64,000 bases of DNA from Herpetosiphon aurantiacus DSM 785 (GCA_000018565.1 CP000875.1:5533199-5597198), one strand, 5' to 3'; positions 35,355-44,784 are shown, counted from the stretch's first letter. The notes: generated by a model not told the origin, from the sequence alone. Numbers and translations: made by a program.

Positions 35355-35448
35355 ATATCCCACATATCCCACATATCCCAAGTTTCCCACATATCCCAAG
35401 TTTCCCACATATCCCAAGTTTCCCACATATCCCACATGGTTATCCACA
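35355..35448. repeat. Contiguous array of DnaA-box-like 9-mers ending in a perfect DnaA box
   Basis: Nine back-to-back 9-mers alternate between ATATCCCAC/A and GTTTCCCAC (35355-35435), including three perfect 18-bp repeats at 35381, 35399 and 35417. After ATGG comes the exact DnaA box TTATCCACA (35440-35448). More distant TTATCCCACA and TTACCCACA sites lie at 35587-35617. This 410-bp gap is AT-rich at its right side and has no confident gene. Confidence 0.75.
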
Positions 35449-35685
35449 TTTTTGGGGGTAACTTTAAGCATTTGGGGATAGAATTACGAACATGTGTTTT
35501 TATTAACAAGCGGGTTTTGAAATTATAACGAACGTTTGTGTTATTATGGCTGTGGGAAAACAATTAATTTGACAAGTTTCAAAAAGTTATCCCACATTAT
35601 CCCACACTTACCCACATTTTTGAGGTATTGTTTATTTTTGCACAATCTTTTTGGGGGATAAGGAGTTAGTATCATGGGGTTAAAC

Positions 35686-36624
35686 TTAAATTGGTGTCCC
35701 AAGAATGAGTGGTTCTAGCTCGAAGTTGGCTCTGAGGATGTTTAGTTGTTCAGCAAAAGCGCGTTCGGCTAGTGTAACCCCGATTGGCTGAAATTGCAAA
35801 TACTCCAAAGGCAAGCGCTGAGCCAGTTTTGGCAAGTCAGCGCGAATCACCACGCCAAGCACTGGGTAGCCGCCGGTGGTTTGGGCATCGGACAACAGCA
35901 CAATCGGCTGACCATCAGGTGGGAGCTGAATTGTGCCCGGTACAACCCCAAACGAGCGAACTGCTTGAGTCGGTGCGGCCAAAGCTGGCCCTTCGCAACG
36001 ATAGCCCATACGATTGCTTTTGCTGCTAATTTGCCAGGTTTGGGCTTGAAATTGGCGTTGAAGTTTGTTGGCAAGTTGGCGATTGGGCAGATAGCGAATT
36101 GGGGCTTGGCTTGAAATGCTGGATGCTGTGTCCAAACTACGCCCAGCAAGGCTCAAATTTGGCTCGGTGTAGGTCAATTGATCGCCAATGTGCAAGGGCC
36201 GCGCCAAGTAGCCGTGCCATGGTGCACCAAGCAATGTGCTTTGTGAGCCAAGTTGGGGCGCAAGATTGAAGCCGCCTGCAATTGCCAAATAACAACGTGC
36301 GCCAACCCGGCGTTGGGTAAAACGCAATTCGCTATTAGGCCGCACCAGCCATGCTCGGCCAAGGCTGATTGGCTGATCGTTTAATTCTGCGCCTAAATCT
36401 GCCCCAACCAAACTGATGATGGTTACTTGGCTGAAGTGCAAACACGCACCAGCTGCGGTAATTTCGAGGCTGGCACGATCTGTAGTATTGCCAACCAAGC
36501 GGCTTGCTAAGCCATGCGCTAGCCAATCAAGCGCTCCGCTGGCGGGCATACCCCAATGGCGTAGGCCAGTGCGCCCCGCATCCTGCAACGTTATCAACAT
36601 GCTGGTTTGGCGAATCGTCAACAT
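35686..36624 (-). CDS. pxpC: 5-oxoprolinase subunit PxpC (KipA family)
   Basis: A 312-residue protein of the biotin-dependent carboxyltransferase-like PxpC/KipA family. It starts MLTIRQTSMLITLQDAGRTG and contains GMPASGALD, the SNRMGYRCEGP motif and LLSDAQTTGGYPVLG. It would combine with PxpB and PxpA to form 5-oxoprolinase. The long frame from 36753 reads through repeat DNA (a hydrophobic leader of L/F/C), so the ATG at 36624 is used. The pxpB gene is 15 kb away. Confidence 0.88.
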   Translation of the reverse strand: MLTIRQTSMLITLQDAGRTGLRHWGMPASGALDWLAHGLASRLVGNTTDRASLEITAAGACLHFSQVTIISLVGADLGAELNDQPISLGRAWLVRPNSELRFTQRRVGARCYLAIAGGFNLAPQLGSQSTLLGAPWHGYLARPLHIGDQLTYTEPNLSLAGRSLDTASSISSQAPIRYLPNRQLANKLQRQFQAQTWQISSKSNRMGYRCEGPALAAPTQAVRSFGVVPGTIQLPPDGQPIVLLSDAQTTGGYPVLGVVIRADLPKLAQRLPLEYLQFQPIGVTLAERAFAEQLNILRANFELEPLILGTPI

Positions 36625-36639
36625 AGGCCTAAGTATACG

Positions 36640-37010
36640 CCAAGTTAAAAGGTAAAAGGCAAAAATCAGAAGGCAAAGGGCGAAAGGCAGAAGGCAAAAG
36701 GCAAAATCAGAAGGCAAAGGGCAAAGGCAAAGGGCAAAAAGAACATAGAGCAAAGAGCATAGAACATAGAACGTAGAGGCCCGTGGTCAGGGGCGAGAGG
36801 TCAGGGAATCGGCATAGGATGATAATCAAATCAATCTGTGTCCATCTGTGGCTAAAAACAAATTTTGTGAATGAGGTTTTAACGCAGAGGCGCAGAGTGG
36901 AGAGGGGCTATAGGCTGAAGGCGCTAGGATATCGGATGATTCGTGGCATCCTAAAGAGCATAACAGCCTAAATGCCAAAAGCCAACAGCCTATAGCCTAG
37001 CGCCCTCGTC
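36640..37010. repeat. Long mosaic of dispersed quasi-repeats
   Basis: About 370 bp of short-period text: AAAGGCAAAAGGCAGAAGGC, AACATAGAAC, GGTCAGGGGCGAGAGG, TGTGTCCATCTGTGGC, CGCAGAGGCGCAGAG and a CTATAGGCTGAAGG/AGCCTATAGCCTAGCG inverted pair. No gene is seen. Confidence 0.7.
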
Positions 37011-37044
37011 GAACGCTTTCTAGCCTTTGGTTGGCGAATGCGCG

Positions 37045-37050
37045 TATAAT
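37045..37050 (+). promoter_or_regulatory. Putative -10 of the Kelch-protein gene
   Basis: TATAAT in GCGCGTATAATGGGGC, 81 bp upstream of the start codon. The -35 is weak. Confidence 0.4.
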
Positions 37051-37131
37051 GGGGCTAACCACTTTTTCTGGCTGCGAATTAACTACTATTGGCTATCGTT
37101 GATTGCGGTTGTACTTGTTGGAGGCAAGCCC

Positions 37132-39285
37132 ATGACTACGCGTACCCTTCGGATTGTGCTCCTGCTGGGGTTGGTGCTGCTCTTTTTTGGTGGCTCGTAT
37201 ACCCAAGCGCGTGAGCTACAACAGCCCATGCCACGCTCGCAAACCGTGCTTGTACCAACAACCTACATCAACGAAAGCTTCGATAGCATTAGTTTTCCGC
37301 CGCTCAATTGGTCAACAACAATTATTACCTCGACCGACACGCCTGATCCTGAATGGACGTATGTGACGAGTGCAACCCGACCGACGGCCCAGCCTCATAC
37401 GGGCGCGGGTATGGCGCATTTCAATAGCTACTCCACAATCAATGGCAATGCAGCGCGATTATCAGTCGTGCTTACCCCCACAACCAGCGTGTTGCGGGTA
37501 AGTTTTTGGTATTACCATAGCGCGATTTTTCCAACTTCTGCCGATACGTTGCTGTTGCAAACCAGCAGCGATAACCAAAACTACATAACTCGTGCTAGCT
37601 ATCCACGCTATCGAGCAACCGATGGTTGGACGCAGTATCAGCTTGATTTGCCATTTGCTAGCGCCGGCCAGCCATTTTACCTTGGATTTTTAGGCATCAG
37701 CGATTTTGGGGCCAATCTTTTGCTCGATGATGTGCTGATTCAAGATACGCCGCCGATTGAAATTTTTGGCACAACCAGCAATCAAGGTTGTGCTGGCGAT
37801 ACCTTGCTCTATCCTTTAAGTGTCCGCAATAATTACCCTAATGCGCAAACGCTCGACCTGAATTTGGCTGTAAGTGCCTGGCCCAGCAGTTTGCCGTTTA
37901 ATCAGCTTGCTATTCCTGCCCAAAGCAGCCGCCCAATCACGGTTAATGTGCAGATTCCAGCAACCGCCCAGCCGCATACCAGCGATCAAACGACCTTGCA
38001 ATTGAGCAATGGCTTAGTTGAACTGAATCAAGCAATTGTGACGAATTGTGCCCTTGGGCAGTGGATTGATCGCGAGGATTCGCTGGTGGCTGCGCGTTAT
38101 TCCTCGGTTGTGAGTGCTGATGGAGCGCTCTTCCAAATTGGCGGTCAAGGGCCAAATAATAATTCGCCTGCCTTGGCGAACACTCTGCGCTACCAGCCAA
38201 TCACGGGGAGTTGGCAACAACGGGCGGCCATGCTTACGCCAGTATTTGGTGCTGATGCCGCTACCCTCAACGGCGAAATTTATGTCGCTGGGGGCTATAC
38301 CACTGGTGGCTCGACCACGACAGGGTTGATTAGCAGTTTACAAATTTATTCGCCAACGCTCGATACTTGGCGCAGCGGCCCAAGTTTGCCAATCGCATTG
38401 GCCTATTATCAATCGGCAGTTGTTAATGGCAAACTGTATATTATTGGTGGCTCGAATGGCAGCAATGCCTTAACCAGCGTCTGGATTTTCGATCCTATTG
38501 CTCAAGTATGGAATGCTGGCTCAGCGCTGATGAGGGCTCGGGCATTTGCTTCGGCTGGCGTGATAGGCAATAAAATCTATGTTGCCGGCGGCACAGCTAC
38601 AATCAGCAATCAAACTGCCATGGATACCATGGAAATTTTTGATCCAAATCTTGGATTTTGGATGCCTGCGCCCAACTTGCCACGCCGTCAAATGCAAGGT
38701 GGCGATGCTCAAATTCTTGACCGCTTCTTCGTCATTACCACGGGCTATTCAATGCCAGTTGTCGCCTCGAACTCAAGCCTGATCTTTGATCAACAGACTA
38801 ATCAATGGTCAGAAGTATTGTTGAATAGCTCGCGTTATGGAGCCGAGGCCGATAGCATCAACGACACGGTGTTTGTGGTTGGCGGTCGTCAGTTTGCTAA
38901 CAATGTCTTTACTATGAGCAGCCGCAACGAATCATTCCAAATCTGTCGATTTGTACTCACCACCGCCACGCCAACGCCAACGGCTACCGCCACATCGACC
39001 GCAACGGCTACCAACACGCCAACCAACACCGCTACCGCTACACCGACCGCAACGGCCACCAACACGCCAACCAATACAGCGACGAATACGCCAACCAATA
39101 CCCCAACCGTTACGTTAACGCCGACCAACACATCAACAGCGACGGTTACCAACACGCCGACCAATACGCCAACAGTAACGGCGACGGGTTCACCAACCCA
39201 TACTCCAACCAATACGCCAACCGCGACCCAAACGCTTGACGTGCCCGATCTCTTCTTGCCGCTGGTTGGGGTGGAATTGCGCTGA
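37132..39285 (+). CDS. Secreted Kelch-repeat protein with Thr/Pro-rich stalk and FLPLV tail
   Basis: A 717-residue exported protein. A signal peptide (about 1-30) is followed by a jelly-roll-like beta domain (about 40-205) and a COG1470/NEW3-like domain (about 205-305). Kelch repeats (about 310-600) carry recurring GG and W motifs ([27 protein letters not shown]). A long Thr/Pro/Ala stalk (about 618-700) ends in [12 protein letters not shown]. The ATG at 37132 follows GGAGG. The last residues match the C-terminus of the large amylase, suggesting a shared surface-attachment or export signal. Its ligand is unknown. Confidence 0.82.
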   Translation: MTTRTLRIVLLLGLVLLFFGGSYTQARELQQPMPRSQTVLVPTTYINESFDSISFPPLNWSTTIITSTDTPDPEWTYVTSATRPTAQPHTGAGMAHFNSYSTINGNAARLSVVLTPTTSVLRVSFWYYHSAIFPTSADTLLLQTSSDNQNYITRASYPRYRATDGWTQYQLDLPFASAGQPFYLGFLGISDFGANLLLDDVLIQDTPPIEIFGTTSNQGCAGDTLLYPLSVRNNYPNAQTLDLNLAVSAWPSSLPFNQLAIPAQSSRPITVNVQIPATAQPHTSDQTTLQLSNGLVELNQAIVTNCALGQWIDREDSLVAARYSSVVSADGALFQIGGQGPNNNSPALANTLRYQPITGSWQQRAAMLTPVFGADAATLNGEIYVAGGYTTGGSTTTGLISSLQIYSPTLDTWRSGPSLPIALAYYQSAVVNGKLYIIGGSNGSNALTSVWIFDPIAQVWNAGSALMRARAFASAGVIGNKIYVAGGTATISNQTAMDTMEIFDPNLGFWMPAPNLPRRQMQGGDAQILDRFFVITTGYSMPVVASNSSLIFDQQTNQWSEVLLNSSRYGAEADSINDTVFVVGGRQFANNVFTMSSRNESFQICRFVLTTATPTPTATATSTATATNTPTNTATATPTATATNTPTNTATNTPTNTPTVTLTPTNTSTATVTNTPTNTPTVTATGSPTHTPTNTPTATQTLDVPDLFLPLVGVELR

Positions 39286-39289
39286 GGAA

Positions 39290-39475
39290 TGAAAATAAGA
39301 GCATAGAGCATAGAGATTGTTTGTTGAGGTTAGAGGTTAGCGATCTGGCGAATGAGCATTAGGGTGATAGTCAAAAATTTGGGGCTAGAAATCTAGCCTT
39401 CATGCTCTTCGTGTCCTTCGCGGTTTCTGTGCTTCGTGCTCTTCGTGTCCTTCGTGGATCAAACCTAAACCCTAA
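39290..39475. repeat. Dispersed quasi-repeats after the Kelch gene
   Basis: Contains GAGCATAGAGCATAGAG, then CTCTTCGTGTCCTTCGCGG and TGCTCTTCGTGTCCTTCGTGG. No gene is seen. Confidence 0.65.
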
Positions 39476-39482
39476 AAATAGG

Positions 39483-39512
39483 TTGACAATAAAAAGTTGG
39501 GCATGGTACAGT
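39483..39512 (+). promoter_or_regulatory. Promoter of the HD-domain gene
   Basis: TTGACA (39483-39488) and TACAGT (39507-39512), with an 18-bp spacer. AGGAGGAAAG precedes the ATG at 39571. Confidence 0.65.
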
Positions 39513-39570
39513 TTGTGATATGGTGATCACGATTGACCAAATCAATTGAATCGACCAGGAGGAAAGAACG

Positions 39571-40080
39571 ATGGATGATTTGATTGAGGATTTACTTGCC
39601 CATCCCAAGGTGCTAGAAACCCGCAGCCATTTGCACCACGGGATTGCTAAATATGAACATTTGATGCGGGTTACGCGCTATTCCTACCGAATTGCTCGTT
39701 TGCTCAAGGCGGATGTACGGGTTTGTACTCGTGCTGCCTTGCTTCACGATATCGATTCACGCTATGGCACGCTAGAAAATCATGGGGCGGTGGCTGCTCG
39801 CTGGGCCGAAGAACAGGGCGAAGATTTTGCAGTCTGCCAAGCAATTATTGGCCATATGTACCCAATCGGCCCCGCCCCGATGACCCGCGAAGGCTGGATT
39901 TTATCGCTGGCCGATAAAGCGGCCTCGTTGGCGGATCTGACCGCCTACGTGCGAGGCTTGGTTAATGGCCGCTCGCAACAAACCAAACGCGAACTGCAAG
40001 CCAGCGATCCCTTCTATCGCCCCCGCCGCAAGCCCAAACGCCGCGAACAACTGCGCAAAATGCTTGATCTTGATGTTTAG
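39571..40080 (+). CDS. HD-domain phosphohydrolase-like protein
   Basis: A 169-residue protein with the HD superfamily signature: YEHLMRVTRYSYRI, then ALLHDID (His59-Asp60) and later IIGHMYPIGP. HD proteins usually hydrolyse phosphate bonds in nucleotides or cyclic nucleotides with divalent metal. The basic C-terminus (RPRRKPKRREQLRK) could bind nucleic acid. A good promoter and ribosome-binding site precede it, and it appears monocistronic. The specific substrate is unknown. Confidence 0.85.
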   Translation: MDDLIEDLLAHPKVLETRSHLHHGIAKYEHLMRVTRYSYRIARLLKADVRVCTRAALLHDIDSRYGTLENHGAVAARWAEEQGEDFAVCQAIIGHMYPIGPAPMTREGWILSLADKAASLADLTAYVRGLVNGRSQQTKRELQASDPFYRPRRKPKRREQLRKMLDLDV

Positions 40081-40238
40081 CTGATTGCTAGCATAGCCCT
40101 ATGACGATGATTGTGTAACAGTTTTGTTGCACAATTTTTGTTTAATTAATGGTGAGCACTTATATTCAGAAACCTAATTCTGACATTGACTATGACTTAA
40201 TTAAATGCTGAAATTTATTTGAACAGAACTTAATATTT

Positions 40239-40308
40239 TTGACCGAATCTACGGAGCGGCGTATTATAGCACTATATGCTCGGATCGAACATCCAGCATA
40301 TTAGTGTT
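40239..40308 (+). promoter_or_regulatory. Promoter and hairpin leader of the 5'-nucleotidase gene
   Basis: TTGACC (40239-40244) and TATTAT (40262-40267) have exactly 17 bp between them. The leader begins with an imperfect hairpin, AGCACTATATGCT (40268-40280) against AGCATATTAGTGTT (40295-40308). Its 3' arm ends two bases before AGGAGGAT, so folding could affect translation. Confidence 0.6.
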
Positions 40309-40325
40309 TTAGGAGGATAGAGTTT

Positions 40326-42227
40326 ATGCGTTTGCTACGTGCGTTCGCGTTGCTGCTATTGCTGGCAGTTTTGGCTCCACTCGGCTTGCAGAGTGGGGTT
40401 GTAAGTGCCCAAAATGAGCAACGCACGGTCACTATTTTGGAAACGAGCGATATCCACGGCAATTTGATGGCTTGGGATTATTACGCCAACAAGCCTGCCG
40501 AATGGGGTATGACCAAGGTTGCAAGCTTGATCAAACAAGAACGGGCGATCGATCCCAATCTCTTGTTGGTCGATAATGGTGATACGATTCAAGGTACGCC
40601 CTTGACCTACTACTACAACGTGATCGACCAAAATGCCGCGCATCCAATGGCAGCGGTATTTAATGCGCTCAAATATGATGTTTCATCGTTGGGCAACCAC
40701 GAATTTAATTATGGGATGGATGTGCTGAATCGCTATATCAGCCAAGCTCAATACCCAGTTATGAGCGCCAATGTGCGCAAAAGCGATGGTAGCGAAGCCT
40801 TCAAGCCCTACATTATTAAAGATGTGAATGGCGTGAAAGTAGGCTTTTTGGCCTTGACCACGCCAACTGTGCCAACCTGGGAAAAACCCGCCAACATCGC
40901 GGGCCTGCAATTTGCCGATCCGGTAGAAGTTGCCAAGCAATATGTACCGCAAATTCGGGCTGAAGGTGCGCATATTGTGGTTTTGCTGCAACACACGGGC
41001 TGGGAAAAACAGCCTGCCGAAGCGACCAAACCCGAAGCATGGCTAACCGACCCCAGCACTTGGCGCGATACTGGCTCGTTGCCAGGCGAAAATGTGTCGA
41101 TCAAACTTGCCCAAGAAGTGCCTGGCGTTGACGTGATTTTGACTGGTCACTCACACTTGAGCGTGCCCAAGGCGATTATCAACAATGTGTTATTGATCGA
41201 GCCATCGTATTGGGGCCGCGCTTTGGGCAAAGTGACGATTACGGTTGAGAAAAATGGCGATAGCTGGAATGTGGTTAACAAAGATTCAACCAACATTTCA
41301 GTCACCAATGTTGCCGAAGATCAAGAGATTAAAGCACTGGTACAACCATATCACGACCAAACCTTGAGCTATATTAGCCAACCAGTTGGTACGGCTAGCG
41401 CCGAATTTGCTGGCGGCCCCAAGGCGCGTTATCGTGATAGCGCTTTGGCCGATTTGATCAACAATGTGCAAAAGCAAGCCGCTGCTGATGCTGGCTACCC
41501 CGTTGATCTCTCGTTGGCAGCGATTTTCACCGATGGCGGCATGATTCCGGCGGGCCAAATTACCCTGCGCGATGCCTACAGCATCTATATTTACGATAAT
41601 ACGCTGTATGTGATGGAAATTAATGGTGATATTCTGCGCCGTGCTTTGGAGCGTAACGCCGAATATTTCCGCCAGCTTGATCCCAATGCCTTGCCCAGCG
41701 ATCCCAAAGCGGTAGTCAACGATAATGCCCGCGATTACAACTGGGATTTATACACCGATATCGACTATAGCTACGATTTGACCAAGCCAGCCGGCCAGCG
41801 TGTGACCAAATTGCAATTGAATGGGGTTGATATTACACCTGAACAAACCCTGCGCATCGCGATCAACAATTACCGAGCTGGCGGCGGCGGTGGCTTTGCC
41901 ATGTTCCGTGAAGGCAAAATTGTCTATCAATCGACCAGCGAAATTCGCGATTTGATCGCTGAGTCAGTCAAAAATGCTGGCACAATTGATCCGACGGTGG
42001 TGAATAAGGTTAATTTTACCCTTGTGCCAGATTTATATGCCCACTATTTTGGTGCTGCCAGCCAGCCGACTGCTACGCCAGTGCCAGCCCAACCAACTGC
42101 CACTCCAGCGCCAGGTGTGCCAATTACCTTGCCTGATACCAGTGGTAACCAACCAAGCTATGCCTGGGTTTGGGCGGCTGTCGCCATGGCCTTACTCGCT
42201 TTAGGTTTGGTTGTGCGCCGCAATTAA
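40326..42227 (+). CDS. Cell-surface 5'-nucleotidase / 2',3'-cyclic-nucleotide phosphodiesterase family protein
   Basis: A 633-residue secreted metallophosphatase. A signal peptide (about 1-29) precedes the calcineurin-like domain with SDIHGN, VDNGDT, GNHEFN, LLQHTGWE and TGHSHL. The 5'-nucleotidase C-terminal domain (about 350-560) includes TDGGMIP and NYRAGGGGGF. A Pro/Ala linker then leads to LPDTSG, a hydrophobic helix and terminal RRN, which looks like a sortase-type or tail anchor. It would dephosphorylate nucleotides outside the cell. AGGAGG precedes the start, and the promoter is strong. Confidence 0.92.
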   Translation: MRLLRAFALLLLLAVLAPLGLQSGVVSAQNEQRTVTILETSDIHGNLMAWDYYANKPAEWGMTKVASLIKQERAIDPNLLLVDNGDTIQGTPLTYYYNVIDQNAAHPMAAVFNALKYDVSSLGNHEFNYGMDVLNRYISQAQYPVMSANVRKSDGSEAFKPYIIKDVNGVKVGFLALTTPTVPTWEKPANIAGLQFADPVEVAKQYVPQIRAEGAHIVVLLQHTGWEKQPAEATKPEAWLTDPSTWRDTGSLPGENVSIKLAQEVPGVDVILTGHSHLSVPKAIINNVLLIEPSYWGRALGKVTITVEKNGDSWNVVNKDSTNISVTNVAEDQEIKALVQPYHDQTLSYISQPVGTASAEFAGGPKARYRDSALADLINNVQKQAAADAGYPVDLSLAAIFTDGGMIPAGQITLRDAYSIYIYDNTLYVMEINGDILRRALERNAEYFRQLDPNALPSDPKAVVNDNARDYNWDLYTDIDYSYDLTKPAGQRVTKLQLNGVDITPEQTLRIAINNYRAGGGGGFAMFREGKIVYQSTSEIRDLIAESVKNAGTIDPTVVNKVNFTLVPDLYAHYFGAASQPTATPVPAQPTATPAPGVPITLPDTSGNQPSYAWVWAAVAMALLALGLVVRRN

Positions 42228-42450
42228 AGGCAAAGGGCAGAAGGCAAAATTCAAAAGCAGGGGCTAAGGTAGGAGATTAAATTTAACCGCTAAGAACGCG
42301 AAGGGCACGAATATTTTGTTGTTGGGATGCTTGCATTATAAACAAATGTCAGAGAACCATTACATCAGCTTTCGTGCTCTTCGTGTCCTTCGTGGTTAAA
42401 ATCTTCTTCCCCGAATCCCTATGTTCTATGTTCTTTGCTCTATGTTCTCC
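42228..42450. repeat. Dispersed quasi-repeats upstream of the AAR-like gene
   Basis: This 367-bp gap has AAAGGCAAAGGGCAGAAGGC, CGCGAAGGGCACGAA, TGCTCTTCGTGTCCTTCGTGG and TATGTTCTATGTTCTTTGC. Its right end holds the promoter of the next gene. Confidence 0.65.
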
Positions 42451-42466
42451 TCATCCCTCGTATCCA

Positions 42467-42496
42467 TTGCCTTTGCAGGCGATCATCGGCTATAAT
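42467..42496 (+). promoter_or_regulatory. Promoter of the AAR-like gene
   Basis: TTGCCT (42467-42472) and a perfect TATAAT (42491-42496) with an 18-bp spacer, 99 bp upstream of the ATG. Confidence 0.6.
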
Positions 42497-42594
42497 CAGC
42501 GCTACACATTGCCGCACTTCACTATTTTTACTACATAAATTCAAGCGCGATTAATCAACCTCCGGTTCGCTGGGCTTGCAATGAGGATTCAGGT

Positions 42595-44670
42595 ATGAAA
42601 GAAGTAGTCTGTATCACGCTCGGACGTTCGCGGCGTGACTTTAGCTTTACAACAACGCTGTTGGGCGAAGAGCTACGGGTGCGCCGCATTGGAGCCGATG
42701 GCGATGTCGAACGGGTCAAGCAGTTGATTCGTGAGCACGATGGCAAGGTTGATGCGATTGCGCTTGGTGGTGTAATTGCCAACTTTCGGGTTGGCAAGGC
42801 CAGCTATCAACATAACCAAGCGTACACCATCGTCAATCAAGCACGAGTTACGCCAACCGCCGATGGAGTGTTGCTCAAGGCAACCCTCGAACGTTGGACG
42901 GTGGCGCAGGCGGTTTCGCGTGAACCAGGCCGCTTCAACTATCGTCGGGTTTTGGTCTTTTCGGGGATTGAGCGCTATTCTTTAGCTGAATCGCTCAGCG
43001 GTTATAACGTTGATTTGCGTTTTGCCGACCCCAAGGTGCATTATGGTTTGCCCTTCACGTTGAGTTCGCTGAGCCAACTGGAGCGCTACGCCAAATTTGC
43101 CATGCCCGATTTGGCCAAAAAGCCCTATCGGCGGATTCACCCGATTGGCAAGGGCGCGACCCACGATAGCCGTCTCGAAAAAGATTGTGCTTGGGCCGAT
43201 GTGTTAGCTGGTGATTTTGCCTTTATTCGGCGCTACGCCCCGCAAGATCTGCGAGGTCGCACGATTTTGACCGACGATCCATCGCCTGCTGAAATTGAAG
43301 ATTTGCGCCAGCGTGGAGCACATACCTTAATTACGCTCACGCCCAAAATTAGCGAAGAACATCCGTTTGTTTCGGCAGATGTGCTCGAAGCTATGATTTT
43401 GGCCGTTACAGGCAAGCGCACGCTTGATGAAGCCACGGTATTGCAAATTACCGCCGATGCTAATTGGGAGCCGCACATCCAGCGTTTGACCAACGACGAA
43501 GAATTAGAAAAATTTGCCTTTGTGATTCACCCGCTCTCAACCAAATTTATTTATAAAGATCCCCGCTTCAAAGTCTTCAAATTTGTGCCCCAACGTTGGG
43601 TTGAACGCGCCATGGCCCACTTGCCACCGCTGTATCTCTCGCGTATGAAGGGTATTAAATCAACTGGTACAGGCAAAGAAATCGAAGGCATTTTGCTGAC
43701 CTTGGGCGCTACGCCCCGCGAATTGATGCGCCGCCCAACTGCCTTTACCTATCGCCGTTTGATCAAGGCTGCCCGTATGGCCGAGCGCATGGGCGCGAAG
43801 CTGATGGGCTTGGGGGCATTCACTTCGGTGGTTGGTGATGCTGGCATCACGGTTGCCCAAAAATCCGATATTGGCATCACCTCAGGCAACTCGTTGACTG
43901 TGGCCGCCACCCTTGAAGCCGCCAAACAAGCGGTCATTCTTATGGGTGGTCGAGTTGATCAAGGCACGGCAGTGGTGATTGGGGCAACTGGTTCGATTGG
44001 CGCAGTTTGTTCGCGCCTGCTAGCCCAAGCGATTGGCGATGTGGTTTTGATTGCGCCACGACCTGAGCGTTTGATCGCCTTGAAAAAGCAAATCGAGGCT
44101 GAAACGCCCAACGCCAAAGTAACAATTGCCACCAAAGCTGATGATTATGTTGGCAGTGCCGACTTAATTGTTACCACCACCACCGCCCTCAACACCAAAA
44201 TTGTCGATATTGAGCGCTTGAAGCCAGGTGCGGTGGTGTGTGATGTGGCACGGCCACCCGATATCAAAGAAGATGAAGCCGCCAAACGCCCTGATGTGTT
44301 GGTGATTGAATCGGGCGAAATCACCTTGCCAGGCGAGGTTGATTTTGGCTTTGATATTGGTTTGCCGCCAGGTACAGCCTATGCATGTCTCTCGGAGACG
44401 GCTTTGTTGGCGCTTGATGGCAAGTTTGAAGATTACACGCTTGGCCGTAATATCGAAATGGATCGGGTCAAGGAGATGTATCGCTTGTTCAAAAAGCATG
44501 GCCTCAAATTGGCTGGCCTGCGCACCTTCGACCAATATGTAACCCCCGAAATGGTCGCCGAAAAGCGCCGATTGGCCGATCATCGTCGGCACGAGCTGGG
44601 CTTGCCAGTGACCACCGAAAGCGAAACCCTTACTAGCGAAATGCCGCTGGAAGTCGGTGGCTCCAACTAA
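42595..44670 (+). CDS. Acyl-ACP reductase (AAR)-like Rossmann protein fused to an extra N-terminal domain
   Basis: A 691-residue cytoplasmic protein. The C-terminal half (about 330-660) resembles cyanobacterial long-chain acyl-ACP reductase: LGAFTSVVGDAG, the conserved GNSLTVAATLEA, the NAD(P)-binding loop VVIGATGSIGAVCSRLL and downstream DVARPPD. The N-terminal 320 residues (starting MKEVVCITLGRS) match no family I can name and repeat no known AAR part. The length is about twice that of AAR (about 340). It may reduce a fatty acyl thioester or another carbonyl; the active-site cysteine of AAR is not obvious by eye. GAGG precedes the start, and a terminator follows. Confidence 0.7.
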   Translation: MKEVVCITLGRSRRDFSFTTTLLGEELRVRRIGADGDVERVKQLIREHDGKVDAIALGGVIANFRVGKASYQHNQAYTIVNQARVTPTADGVLLKATLERWTVAQAVSREPGRFNYRRVLVFSGIERYSLAESLSGYNVDLRFADPKVHYGLPFTLSSLSQLERYAKFAMPDLAKKPYRRIHPIGKGATHDSRLEKDCAWADVLAGDFAFIRRYAPQDLRGRTILTDDPSPAEIEDLRQRGAHTLITLTPKISEEHPFVSADVLEAMILAVTGKRTLDEATVLQITADANWEPHIQRLTNDEELEKFAFVIHPLSTKFIYKDPRFKVFKFVPQRWVERAMAHLPPLYLSRMKGIKSTGTGKEIEGILLTLGATPRELMRRPTAFTYRRLIKAARMAERMGAKLMGLGAFTSVVGDAGITVAQKSDIGITSGNSLTVAATLEAAKQAVILMGGRVDQGTAVVIGATGSIGAVCSRLLAQAIGDVVLIAPRPERLIALKKQIEAETPNAKVTIATKADDYVGSADLIVTTTTALNTKIVDIERLKPGAVVCDVARPPDIKEDEAAKRPDVLVIESGEITLPGEVDFGFDIGLPPGTAYACLSETALLALDGKFEDYTLGRNIEMDRVKEMYRLFKKHGLKLAGLRTFDQYVTPEMVAEKRRLADHRRHELGLPVTTESETLTSEMPLEVGGSN

Positions 44671-44677
44671 ATCAATC

Positions 44678-44713
44678 CAACGGCGTGAGTTTGCTGCTTG
44701 CGCCGTTGCTTTT
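44678..44713 (+). terminator. Terminator after the AAR-like gene
   Basis: CAACGGCG (44678-44685) pairs with CGCCGTTG (44701-44708) and is followed by CTTTT. Confidence 0.65.
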
Positions 44714-44784
44714 GCCTCTGCAACGCCTTATTCCCCTCAGCGTATTGTTCTTGCTTAAAATTAATTCCTAGCGAGAGAGTATTT

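Noticed and set aside
35355-35448. The 9-mer array as a CRISPR array
   Set aside because: Units are contiguous with no unique spacers, and no cas genes are near.
36625-36753. Hydrophobic N-terminal extension of pxpC as a signal peptide
   Set aside because: It is encoded by the GGCAAAAGGC quasi-repeat. The internal ATG gives the family's usual N-terminus.
38889-39311. Val/Gly-rich minus-strand frame opposite the Kelch-protein stalk
   Set aside because: It is the shadow of the Thr/Pro repeat; the plus-strand gene has signal peptide, repeats and a ribosome-binding site.
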